Positions 48,213 to 58,850 of a stretch of 64,000 nt of DNA are shown here, piece by piece (the first letter of the stretch is position 1; each line of letters opens with the position of its first letter). The notes below the pieces were generated by a model, which saw only the letters and a program-made list of their open reading frames with translations, ran no database searches and was not told the DNA's origin. Source of the DNA: Thuidium tamariscinum (taxonomy: Eukaryota; Streptophyta; Bryopsida; Hypnales; Thuidiaceae); NCBI GenBank assembly GCA_947034885.2, contig OX344753.2:3348001-3412000 (forward strand), written 5' to 3'. The translations under genes and the position numbers were made by a program.

Positions 48213-48679
48213 CACTCACTTACCATGTCACTAACTCGCTTACCATGTCACTGACTCACTTACCATGTCACTAAGGTAGAAGGCTCTTAAATGGAGCAGG
48301 TTCTAAAATGGTGCCCTATCTTAAATGTGCAACAGTTGTACATTTTTCTTTTTCATAGCCTTCAGCAGTGTACTCACAGTGTACATTGTAGCTAGGGCAC
48401 CGTTTTACAGCCCTATGCCCTTTCAACTTCAAAATTTAATTACTAATTCAAAAAAACTCAGAATAATATGAAACAACTTGCGTTAGATGTCAATTCTACT
48501 TGTTTTTCAAGGAAAATTTACTGAAAAATATTTCTAGAGGTTTTACCTCCCTGAAATTCTGTTTCAGCCCTTAGATGGTCCATTATAGGACCTCTTACCT
48601 TAACTGGCTTACCATGTCACTAACTCACTTATCATGTCACTAACTTGCTTACCATGTTACTAACTTGCTTACCATGTCC
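48213..48679. repeat. 21-bp minisatellite interrupted by a MITE
   Basis: Units of cttaccatgtcactaactcg run from 48213 to 48273 and resume at 48601 (taactggcttaccatgtcac) until about 48679. The array was continuous before the MITE at 48274-48600 inserted. Confidence 0.92.
48274..48600. mobile_element. TA-flanked MITE, ~310-bp family, inside minisatellite
   Basis: Left CACTA|AGGTAGAAGGCTC, right CCTCTTACCT|TAACTGG. Joining the flanks with a single TA recreates the minisatellite unit (gtcacTAactggcttacc versus gtcactaactcgcttacc). The interior matches the 25782 copy. Confidence 0.92.
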
Positions 48680-49898
48680 AGTGCAGGTTTTTTGGTTTTT
48701 TTCATTTATGAAGAAGTGCCATAGTGGCGATATAAAATGTTAGAGTGGTGCTCCAAATTGCAACATTCATCTGCTTATTGGATGTATAGTACAATTTTCA
48801 TTCACACTTAAGCAATTTCATTTAATTTTTAAAGATTTATTTCAAAGTTGTCTGACAATTTCATCCAAGTTTTTTGACATTTCTTAGTCATATTATTTTT
48901 TGTGGACGGTGCAATCTGGCACCAGAAAGCCAACCAAAAAAAAGAAGCCCTGGTCCAGTGCATGCCATTGAGGGGTATTAGTTCTGTAAGCCTCTTTCCT
49001 GAGCCTCTTCTTCACAAGCCTCTTTCAAATTAAAATGCCAGCTTAACACCCCAATGATTATGCTTACAACAATGAATAGTTAGTATCATGTGCACCAGTG
49101 GAAAATGAAATCATGTGATGTTGACAATGACTTTCAAATGGGAGGGCCACCTTTTGTACCCAAAATAAATAAATTACAAGAATCATGTGATGTTGCTTCA
49201 ATAATCATGGCTTGCAATGTTGACGTATATTTGTATCAACATTGTAGAATTGGTTCAATTATTAATAGCGAAAATTGCATCTAATCTAATTGATGAGTCC
49301 TTCTAAATTGACTTCAATTGGTAGTTCTAAGTAAGTTGGTAGGACTCTTGCAATTGGAATTGGGTAAGATTTCGTCAAATGCTCAATCTACATTTTGGTA
49401 AAGTAGTCATATTATGTTAATATGGTTTGATTTTCTAATCACTTATAGGCAAATTACAACTATACTTCATGATTACAACTTAACTTCATGCTTACAACTA
49501 AACTAATTGGAAGATCAAGAACAATGTTCAAATGTAGTATACTAAACTTACAAGAGGTGAACAAATCCTCCAAATCCATACTTCAATATCAATGTCCTAT
49601 TGTTGAATACCTTTCAACAAGTCTTTGTTTAATATCTAAATTTATTAGGACAACCTTTTGAATACAAGGTTTGTAACAAGGGATTCAATTGGTTGCTTGA
49701 TATCTTGCCTTGTCAAAATATCAACTTTCTAAGGAGTGAACCAAGACTTTCATTTTCTCCATGACTAAATTTCATGTAGAGTAATCAATGAAAATAATGG
49801 TGTTTGAAACTTTTTTCAAGCTATAATGAAGGGATTCATTTAAGAGTACCAGTTTGTGAGAAGATCCAAAGTGTGTTGATGGATTGGGTACAAAATAT
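48680..49898. other. AT-rich sequence, no gene recognised
   Basis: Short frames only. No repeats with clear boundaries. Confidence 0.5.
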
Positions 49899-51011
49899 TA
49901 ACCCCTAAATGTCGAAGGCATTTTTTGAGCTTCTAGGAATTTGTTCTAAATTGAACAAGGAACCACCATTTTGATAAGCTTCATTAGTTTTTTTGAAATG
50001 TAGTTGTACAAATTCAAACTAGAAATGTTAGAGATTATGTAGGAAATGAAAACACAACAATATCATTTATAGATTGAAAGATTATGATGTTTGATCAAGA
50101 GGGTGTCAAAATTGAAAAAGTAAGTTGACATTAGAAAAAGAATTAAACCCACGAAGAGGCTTTGAGTTTTCTTATTAATTTTAGTAAAAATTGAATGAGA
50201 CAATGAGTATGAAGGTGTCCACATCTTCATAACAACTTCCATGTAAGATTGTATGTAGCCACTTGGTTTGTAGATATTTGTGGGAGGCATTTGCTCCATC
50301 CTCTACGATAGAAACATCATGAGATTTTTGAGATTTTTGACATGAATTAGATAATGATGACAAATTTTTGAGTTCATCATGTAATTCTTGGCCTAATTAG
50401 TGAATTGAGAAGTTTCCTTGCACCTAAATAATTATGAGATAATAAAGATGGATTAGGTAATGATGATAAATTTTGGAATTTATCATGCAATTCTTAGTGC
50501 AATTAGTGAGTTAAGAAGGCTCTTCCCACTCAATCTTTTGCATTAAAAAGCAATCTCTTTGGGGGGTCAATTTTTCCCTAATAAGTGTTTTAGTCCTCTT
50601 TTCAAATGTCAAATCTAAAAATTTGGTCACCAAAAAATATGTAATTAAAGGGCCTAACATGCATAACTCAAAAATAAATAATTTATGACTTCTAAAAATC
50701 TATTCTACAATCTTTTTGAATGAATTTCTAACTTGTTTTTTCTCCAAGATCTAGTGTATTTGAAGCTCATTTCCAATAGCCCCAAACATTATGGAAAGTC
50801 AAGATTGCAACGGACACCCTTGCCTTCAAAATATTGAATAGAAAAATCATAATCAATCATTTTTAAGATTGGTTTTTTGATACTTAAACTAGACTCAAAA
50901 AATAAACTTTCAAAAATATAAAATACTAAAAATAGAAATTAGATTATATTTAATCTAACTGCAAAGTTTTGCAAACACTAGATTTTGGTGCCTTGGGTAT
51001 TTAGGAATTAA
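49899..51011. mobile_element. piggyBac-like element, TTAA-C family, expanded copy
   Basis: TTAA at 49899-49902 and 51008-51011. Ends TTAACCCCTAAATGTCGAAG and CCTTGGGTATTTAGGAATTAA. Matches 15030-15960 except for about 450 bp of extra sequence near 50130-50580, which contains an internal direct duplication (gatgacaaattt/ttgagttcatcatgtaattct and gatgataaatttt/ggaatttatcatgcaattct). Confidence 0.82.
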
Positions 51012-51189
51012 GGGTCGTGAACCTATTGAGGGGCAAAATTATATTAGCGGTGTACATTTCACAACATGAATGTACATCACCATTACAATTTTGCCCACAA
51101 TGAACTTGAATGTTCCCATTTTACCTACAATTAATGGGCTCACTTACTTGACTAGAATTTCCATGTGAAGGTTGGCCAATGGAGTATTT

Positions 51190-52235
51190 TCATTTCGAAA
51201 AAATGTTCAAAATAGTGGTTACTCTTTGAATTCATTCTTCAATGCAAGTTGGCTAGATGTTCAAAAAATTTCAATTCATTTGGAATTGTACAACATATAG
51301 GAAAAAAATAGAAAGTAGAAAGAAGTAGCAAATAATTCAAAATACAAAATTGTTAAGAATTTCTTTAATGAATTGAAAATGTCAATCCCAATAGTTGAAA
51401 TTTTGTAATAAAAAATTTTAATCCTATGATTTTCTTTTTGAAAATATTAAAAATTGAGTTTAATAAAAAAACTTCAAAGTTTATTTTAGAGTAGATGATC
51501 TATGATTGCCCACAAGCAAAAACTCATAAATTTTGATTCACTGATCAAAATGAAATGATTCAAAGCTTTCCACACAAATATAAATAAAGAAAACCAATTT
51601 CAAATTTTTGTTTTTGTAAAAGTGATTTTTTCTAATATGCTTGAACTGTCCATTAATGAAAAAAGCAACATATCAAGCCATAACTTTGACTCATATTTCC
51701 TAATGTCTTAATTTTTAGTACTCATCAAAGATAATCTTAGCCCCTATGTTCTATTAAAATTTGGGCTACAAATATCAAAATCTCCACTTTCACATACCTC
51801 TACAAAATTACTATGTTGCCAAATTTGGTAGGCTAATCCTTTAGAGGTTAATCCATTTCAAATCAAATGAGATCAACCAAGCTCATTGTGGGCTAAACTG
51901 TTTTAAAGATACATAATTTAGAACTTATAGAAACTCTACTCCACAAAAAAAAATTGAAATTCTTTATTTAATTCAATTTTTAATATTTTTGAAAAAAATT
52001 AAAAAATTGGTTGAAGATTGTTTATTACAATGTTACAACCATTGGGATTTTCATTTTTCATTTCCATAAAAAAAAATTTACAATTTAGTATTTTGAAGCA
52101 TTTGCTACTTCTTTCTACTTACTATTTTTTTCCTATATGTTTTATTATTCCAATTCATTTGAAAGTTTTTGAACATGTAGCCAACTTGCACTGAAGGATG
52201 AATTCAAAGGGTAACCACCATTTTGAACATTTTTT
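51190..52235. repeat. Large imperfect inverted repeat
   Basis: The arm at about 51190-51420 (aatagtggttactctttgaa, gtacaacatatagg, aaagaagtagcaaat) is mirrored at about 52010-52235 (atttgctacttctttctact, cctatatgtt, aagggtaaccaccatttt). A third copy, direct, lies at 12830-13180. A TTAA-A-type end (CCTTTAGAGGTTAA) falls between the arms at about 51836-51850. Confidence 0.7.
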
Positions 52236-52239
52236 CATG

Positions 52240-52832
52240 CAAATGTAGCCTTGTGAAGTGAAGCTACCCAAATTTTCATAGAGATAAAAAAAGATTTTTG
52301 CCAATTCAAATGTTAATATCTTGCAATCTATACAACATAATTTTTTCCCATGTCCTTTTCAAACCACCTTACTACAAGATCCTACACTTAGATGTGTCAA
52401 AAAATGTTTCCTTCTAAAATTTTGCACTTATATTAAAAATTGTAGTTTGGTAGTGTTTTTGGTGAAAACATAGTTATTTTTTCTACAAGTTATTTTTTCA
52501 AGAAGATGTTTAGATTGTTTGAAAAACAAGATTGTCCATAACTTTCACATAACTTATTCAGATAAACTAAGTCAAAGCTTTCCATGTAAACAAAATTTTG
52601 ATCTATAGGAAAAAAAACTTAAATAAATAATGAAAATTTATGAAGTTTTTCTACTCCTCAGTCTCATCAATTTTGAATATAACTTTTGTTTCCAAGCACC
52701 AATTAAACACACACATACATAATCAATTTTACTATCTTCAATTTTTTTTTAAATCATGACAAAAATTGAGACCATAGGTAATTGTTTGAAATCCAATTTA
52801 TCTAGTGGTACAAATGGTCCTTTAGAGGTTAA
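52240..52832. mobile_element. piggyBac-like element, TTAA-A family, right part
   Basis: Ends GGTCCTTTAGAGGTTAA near 52832, the complement of the 39417 start. The interior shares an aagatcctacactta-like block with the family. The left end is not recognised. Confidence 0.5.
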
Positions 52833-54210
52833 TTTTTTTTAATTCTTAAATTCTTTTTTCTAAATAGCTGCCTCCAACTATAGTATATTGCAATCCTTCT
52901 TTTGGATGCTTTTACCTTCTATCATACTCCTAGGAAAACAAGCCATTGCTTCTCATTCATTGCATTATTGCATTAGGGGTAGTCATGGCTCCTTCGAGCA
53001 CCCAGATTTCGCAGAAGAATGAAGGAAAACAGGGTCCAATCAGGAGTCGATTAGCATGAAGGAGCTGTGACACCCCTTTTGAGTGCGGTGAGCGTGTAGA
53101 ATCGGAATCATGTGAGATCAGCAACTCTAACGGTGCAATCGGCAGCTTCCGGTAACAACTTTGCTTGCTAACGGTTCTTCACACTGCTTATTCACCTCCG
53201 GAGTAGAATAAGCGACATGGCGAAGTCTTCACCGTTGAAGAATATTCCATCACATGTCGTCTCGCAAGAGCCAACTCTACGTTGCTACGACGAAAAACGG
53301 TGGTGAAGTTCAGCCCGGAAAAAGAGTTGTGACTACCTTTATTGTGTTGTGAGAAATTTTGGAGCCTTTGATGTTTATAATTTATCTATAGCAAGTTATT
53401 ATCCTTGGAGTGTTTTGACGTCCAATTTTTGGATGATGTACAAATTCAAATTCAAATTTCTCTCTCATTCCAACTTGGATGATGAAAGTCATCCTAATTT
53501 TGAGACATATTTTATGAAGTTATGGTCTTATTTAAGGGTTGGACTTGATGTTACTAGAACACATTTTTAAGAAAAATTACAAATGTGAAAGTATGTCAAG
53601 TGCTTGACTTAGATCGACTCTAATTCAAACATAGAACTACAAAAATAGGGTTATAGAATCAAAGAATACAAAAATTCCCAAAGATGACCACATTAGGAGA
53701 TCCTCATTTCAAATCCTTTCCAACAAAATTTACTCAAAAAATGACAATATTTTGCTAACTTTATGGATAGAATCTATAACTCAAACTCTACAACTTTGCT
53801 TTGTATCTCAATTCCAAAATTTTCTTCCAAACAATACTTTCTAATGATTTTTAAAAAAATTGTCAATTCAAGAGATGAGTCTTGACAGTTGGGACTTAAC
53901 CTTCCCAGAACAAATTGATCTAAACTATGAAAATCATCATTTTTGCAACAATGAAAATCATCTACTTTGAAAAGTTCAAAAATATTTGTTGGAGACCAAA
54001 CTAAGCTTATTGTTCCTAACCTTACCCTTTTTACAAAATTCTAAGGATGAACAATTGCACTTTCTATCTTTATATGCAAAAATCCCCTACCATCCACGGA
54101 ACCATTATAGTCAGCAACGTCCTTACAAGATGAAGCTCAATTGATACGTTACAAGCCCTTGGATTAAATTGTTTGTTGCATCAATGGCCAGCATGGCAAA
54201 AGGTAGAATG
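52833..54210. other. No gene recognised; dispersed repeat and possible LTR relic
   Basis: About 52975-53340 is richer in G+C and contains tgtgacaccccttttgagtg, reminiscent of a gypsy-type LTR start; this is weak. About 53580-53900 is the inverted partner of 41280-41660. About 53920-54120 repeats sequence from 14690-14890. Confidence 0.4.
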
Positions 54211-54449
54211 TTAAATCATACCATCAAAGGTGGGCCCAACAGGATAAATCTCATTTTACTAGGGGTTGACAAGGGTTTGGGGTTTATATTTGTGTTGGGT
54301 TTTTAGATATGTTCGGGGTCCCCCTCGCTAATTAGGGGTCTCTGATTCTGAATTTGAAAAAAATGCAAAATACAAAAAAATTTAAAATTTCAGTGTTTTC
54401 CTTGGGGTAAATCCAGCCTGCGGGGCCCACCTTCGATGGTATGATTTAA
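54211..54449. mobile_element. TTAA-flanked MITE with non-CCC ends, 239 bp
   Basis: TTAA at 54211-54214 and 54446-54449. Arms begin ATCATACCATCAAAGGTGGG and end in its complement (GGGCCCACCTTCGATGG then TATGAT), about 25 bp with one mismatch. The ends do not start CCC, unlike the other TTAA families here. Confidence 0.8.
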
Positions 54450-54837
54450 GGCTGGCCCGGCAAAAGTGTTCCAGCGTCACCGTGAGATCATCTGCTGGGG
54501 AAAACTGAGCATAACAAACTCCATTTCCCAACATGGACTGTTGCATGCATGTTGCAGCCAAATTTTAAAATCATAATGAATTCAGTTCCGTTTCTTCAAA
54601 AAAAACAGGAAGAAAAGATTTAAAATAATATCATTCAATTGGACCAGATTCTCTTCCGTCCATCCGGGCCTCATTCATCATTGTAAGTTAGTCCCAGACT
54701 CCCAGCGTGCCTGCTGCATTGAAAACTGCATGTAATAATTATGGGCATTTTCAAAGTCTCTCACCCATCAGAGGTTGTGCATTCTGCGACGGACATATGG
54801 ACGGACATATGCGGCATGCATACGCTAAGGTAGGAGA
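54450..54837. other. GC-richer stretch, no gene recognised
   Basis: Contains gacggacatatggacggac near 54789-54808. Frames are open but no domain is seen. Confidence 0.4.
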
Positions 54838-55142
54838 CTCGAACTCCAACAGGGCATTAAGAGCAAACAGGACTCGGAGGTACATTTTGTTTTCTTCAAT
54901 GTACCAAATCTGCACATTTCAAAAGGTGGTTGCTTCTGATGACCACAAATGAAACACTTTTTTTCAACTTCAAAAATTTGTAACTAGTTCCACAAAGCTT
55001 CAGAAAAATATGAAATAACTTGGGTTAAGTGCCTATTCCATTTATCTTTTAAGGAAAATTTACTGAATAATATTTCAAGATGGTTCACTTCTCTAAAATT
55101 CAGTTTGAGCCCTTCGATGGTCAATTTATGGACCTCCTACCT
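54838..55142. mobile_element. TA-flanked MITE, ~310-bp family
   Basis: Left GCTA|AGGTAGGAGACTCGAA, right GGACCTCCTACCT|TAA. The interior matches the family (gaaataacttgggttaagtg, gagcccttcgatggtcaatt). Confidence 0.85.
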
Positions 55143-55264
55143 TAACTTGTAACTTACTTGTTTTGATGGATACTAGGTCAATGAGATAAAAATAACAATT
55201 GATTGAAAAAAACACCAAAAAATCCAATAGACATTGAAATATGTTATGATGGTCATTAGAAAGA

Positions 55265-55515
55265 CATTGGAGGAGATTTGAGGCCTTTAGAAGACTACGA
55301 GTTCTTGAGTTGCGGGAACGTAGAATTGCATGAATCTAATGTGGTCGAGAGAGTGCTATGTCATTAATTTTTTTATTTTGAAAAAAAAAATTGGACATTT
55401 TTTCACATTTCAACCCCCCCCCCTCTTTTTTTTATAAATGCCAGCCTGAAAACAACTAACAGTTTCGGGAACAATACTGAAACGGCCCTATAGAGGCCTC
55501 AAATCTCCCCTAATG
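55265..55515. mobile_element. Inverted-repeat element, GAGACT family, copy 3
   Basis: Ends CATTGGAGGAGATTTGAGGC and GCCTCAAATCTCCCCTAATG. Interior agaagactacgagttcttga and a short atgtggtcgagagagtgc block align with copy 1. A 9-bp C run is at about 55416. Confidence 0.78.
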
Positions 55516-55528
55516 AAAAGTGAATATA

Positions 55529-55853
55529 AGGTAGGAAGTTCTAAAAGCACTCACATTCTAAAATGAGTCACCTCTTCAAATGTTTACTATTTGTACATGT
55601 TTTTTTTATAGCTTTCAACAATGTATAAATAGTGTATATTTTAGAAAGTGAGAAATTTTAGAACACCGAGCCATTTCAACTTCAAAATTATATAACTAAT
55701 TCCATAGAGCTCCAAATCATATGAAACAACCTCAATTACATGCCAATTCCACTTGTCTTCCAAGAAAAAAAATTTAAGAAGAATTTCAAAATGTTTCACC
55801 TCCCCCAAATTCAGCTCTATCCCCTAAAGTGTTGATATTAGAACCTCCTACCA
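55529..55853. mobile_element. TA-flanked MITE, ~310-bp family
   Basis: Left ATA|AGGTAGGAAGTTCTAAA, right GAACCTCCTACCA|TAT, with TA on both sides. The interior matches the family (cacctcttcaaatgtttact, catatgaaacaacctcaatt). Confidence 0.8.
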
Positions 55854-55955
55854 TATTACTCCATATACAATAGACAGAACCATTGATGTTCCATAGCTTC
55901 CATGGAGACCGGGGAATGTGAAACCCATCACATTCATGGCTGTTACAGCCACTTC

Positions 55956-55983
55956 ATGGTGCATAGTGAGAACTATGCACCAT
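55956..55983. repeat. Perfect 12-bp-arm palindrome
   Basis: ATGGTGCATAGT-GAGA-ACTATGCACCAT. It is followed by an AT-rich inverted repeat (attttt aattcaccc ... gggtgaattaaaaat) at about 56000-56095. Neither is followed by a T run placed like a terminator, and no flanking gene is seen. Confidence 0.85.
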
Positions 55984-56099
55984 GATTAATTTAAAAAAAA
56001 ATTATTTTTAATTCACCCGTTCTCCCCCCTCACAAAAAATTTTAAAATTTTAATTTTAGGGGGAGGGGGGGTGAATTAAAAATTAAAAATTAATTTATT

Positions 56100-57469
56100 T
56101 TACCTACCCACCCCCCTCTTGTACTTTTCACGGGGTGTGGGGAGTTGCAAACATTATGGGATAAATATGTATTTGTATTCATGTACGAATCTGTATTCAT
56201 ATTTTGTATTTATATATGTATACATATATATATTTTTATATCTACATACATATCTGTATCTATATTCGTATTTTATATACATATATATGTACATATCCCC
56301 ATCCAACGGCTCTTGATTTTTGGGGAGGGGGACCACAAATTGAAAACCTGGGGTGACAGGCAAGTCACCCCAGATAGTGAAACCCATCATTCCACTCATC
56401 AAGCTGCTCACTTGGTGGTCATCAACCTTTTTTTTCCAACACCGTGTGGCCAGATTGCACCATTTCAAATAAATGTCTTTTTTTCGCCAGATAAAAGTAA
56501 TCTTTTTTTTGCCAGAAAATTTTCAAATCTCTTTAAAATATGGATGAAGTTGCCAAATTTGGATGGAAAAGTGTATGAATGTGATGGAAAAGTGTTTTTA
56601 AGCCCAAAAGATGGATGATTGTCAAAATACAATGCTTCACCAAATTTGAAGTGATCGCCATGTTGGCACTTTCTCAAAAAGTAAAAAAAAAGGCTGGTGG
56701 CCATTCACTAGGTCTTACTTTTGAAGCAAGATGGCAGTGCAATCACAGGTTTGAAGAATTTTTTTGGGTGAATGGAGTAAGGGTCTAATAAGATTTGAGC
56801 ATGAAATCAAGGTTGATTTTGGCCATAAAACTAAATTTTTTTCAAGGCAAGTATTTGAAAGGGGTCAAACACCTTAAAAGGATGGATTAAGGTTGGTGAC
56901 CTCCCTTTTAGCATTATGTGAATAGTAGGTTAAAATTAATTCAAAAGCAATCACAAGATGCTAAACTAATGTACAAGACCTATCTTTTTCATGCAAATTT
57001 TCAAGGATGAATAGTTGCACTTTTATTCTACACTAAAAGATTTTCTATCGTTCATTGATCAAAAAGTGGCTACAACATCATTTATAAGTTATGTACACTA
57101 ATCTATTATATTAAGTACAGATGGTCATGACCCCTGTCAAGACCTAATGTCACAAAAATAGTCATGCTTTCATCCAAAATATTTTTCATCCAATCCATTT
57201 TCTCCTAAGTTTACATGGAAACATGTATGTGCTAGTATAATTTTGCTTGCAATAGTCTTGTTCTATTTGGCTTGTAGTGGGCTCACTCATCTTAGTTGCA
57301 TTGTTATAGTTTGATAGCATTATCTTATAGTGCAGGCTTATCTTTATTGGATCTTGATTGATTTAAAGTAGGCTTCACAAATGCTATTGAGTTTCAAAGC
57401 TGAATGACTACCTTCCTTGAAAAAAAGCTAATTTTACAAAGACATTGCTAGCTTCTTAGGGAATTAATT
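56100..57469. other. No gene recognised; TA-rich low complexity and a hairpin
   Basis: About 56165-56300 is a TAT/ACA-rich tract that translates as aromatic low-complexity peptides on both strands. A 10-bp-arm hairpin, CTGGGGTGAC-aggcaa-GTCACCCCAG, lies at 56349-56374. About 56940-57060 repeats sequence from 14690-14890. Confidence 0.5.
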
Positions 57470-57668
57470 CAAGTCAAGAGAAAAGGGTGCTTTAAGTATA
57501 GTCTTAGAGATAAGATTTTAAGTAATGACTTTTTTAGGAGATTTTCAGCTAGAATTTATTAAAAATGTGTGCATTTCTAATAAATTCTTGCTGAAAATCT
57601 TCTAAAAAGGTCATTATTTAAAATCTTATCTCTAGGACTATACTCAAAACACCCTTTCTCTTGTAGTG
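57470..57668. mobile_element. Near full-length hairpin element, possible CACTA MITE
   Basis: The arms of about 95 bp (left gataagattttaagtaatga, right tcattatttaaaatcttatc) fold back with few mismatches. The right end CTCTTGTAGTG is the complement of CACTACAAGAG. The left CAAGTCAAGAG has drifted. No matching 3-bp flank is visible, so the assignment to CACTA rests on the right end only. Transcription would give a long stem suitable for small-RNA processing (inference). Confidence 0.65.
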
Positions 57669-58089
57669 AAATGAATTATCCTAATTATGCATGTGACACT
57701 AATTCACCAATTTCAAACTAATTCAAGTCTGTATAGGTTGAAATATCAATGTATTGCTCTAATTACCTCAATTTTTTTGGTGGCAACACTCAATTTCTAT
57801 GTGACGCTATATTTTTCCTCTTCCTAATGATCAGTACAAATCACTGTAGCCTTGTTTGTTCTTAAGTAATTAATTTTTTTATTATACACGTGGAAGACCA
57901 AGTTGGTCTACAATAAATCAACTTGCACCATCCACCAGGCCATGGCTTGAGTTTTAATCTTTCCTAGTAGAAAGATGATCAGGCAAAATCTTTGGGATTT
58001 TCCTATACGCTAGAGCTGTGTCAGTTTCTTGGTGGACCTGTATCTTACCGCTTTGGAACTCTGAAACTTTAACAGCTGCAAATAAGTTA
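57669..58089. other. AT-rich sequence, no gene recognised
   Basis: Nothing recognisable. Confidence 0.5.
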
Positions 58090-58362
58090 AGGTAGGTACA
58101 CCCAAAAGCGCCACTTATTCATACTGAGCCTAGTTCCTACTATTAATTAGTTCAAATTTTTATGTAGTCTTGTTGGCAAGTGAAAGCATGTTCCAACGCA
58201 CCAAAGAACGTAGGATTTGGATACTGTATGCAAAAGTTATTAACAGTCAAAGTCTATTTCTGAAAGCGCCATCTACAGTCTGTGAACATGACTGATTTCG
58301 GAAATGTATGTGCGCTGTAGATGGCGCTTTTAGGAACAGGGCGCTTTTGGGTGTACCCACCT
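58090..58362. mobile_element. TA-flanked MITE, 273-bp family, copy 3 (inverted)
   Basis: Left TTA|AGGTAGGTACACCCAAAA, right GGGTGTACCCACCT|TAA. Opposite orientation to copies 1 and 2 but identical in length. It contains gaaagcatgttccaacgcac and gcgccatctacagtc / ctgtagatggcgc. The ends are the best preserved of the three. Confidence 0.92.
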
Positions 58363-58518
58363 TAATGCAAAGGACAATGGCAGTCAATTTTTTTCTTCAT
58401 TGCAATGGTTGAGAGTTGGCAATTGGTAAGGATTAAAATAAATAAAATGACTAAGATTGTTCACACTACACTAGTGTGTTGTTGTCACAACCAAAATAAA
58501 AGTAAAAATGGATTTTTA

Positions 58519-58850
58519 CATTAGATGAAATTTGAGGGCAAGAAGAGACTGCAAGTTCTTGAATTGTGGGAACTTTGAGAACAATGTCACATTAGTAGTT
58601 TAATGTGGTGGAGACTGTGTCATGTCAAATATTAATTTAATTAATTTTGAATTGATTTTGAATTTTTTGAACTCACTTTTTAGTTTCTTAATAATTCTTG
58701 AAATTTTAAAGTAAAAAAATTATTTTTTTTCTTCAAAAATTCTGAAAACTGGGTTGTTAGGATTGGGTTGCAATTTCTAGATAACATAGGGAACTGCTAA
58801 GGAAACAACCCCCAAAACAGTCTCTTCTTGACTTCAAATTTCATCCAATG
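58519..58850. mobile_element. Inverted-repeat element, GAGACT family, copy 4
   Basis: Ends CATTAGATGAAATTTGAGGG and TTCAAATTTCATCCAATG, with inner AAGAGACTG / CAGTCTCTT also paired. The interior gcaagttcttgaattgtggg aligns with the third copy. Confidence 0.8.

Noticed and set aside
52975-53340. LTR retrotransposon start (tgtgacacccc)
   Set aside because: No second LTR, primer-binding site, polypurine tract or pol motif could be found; kept only as a weak remark.
56145-56618. 157-codon frame rich in Tyr, Ile and Phe
   Set aside because: It begins in a TA-rich low-complexity tract with an open frame on the opposite strand too; no membrane-protein family is recognisable.
58090-58362. Reading the AGGTAG MITEs as piggyBac elements because TTAA appears at both edges here
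   Set aside because: In other copies the base outside TA varies (CTAA, GTAA, ATAA, TTAG, TTAC), and the nested and minisatellite empty sites fit a TA duplication.
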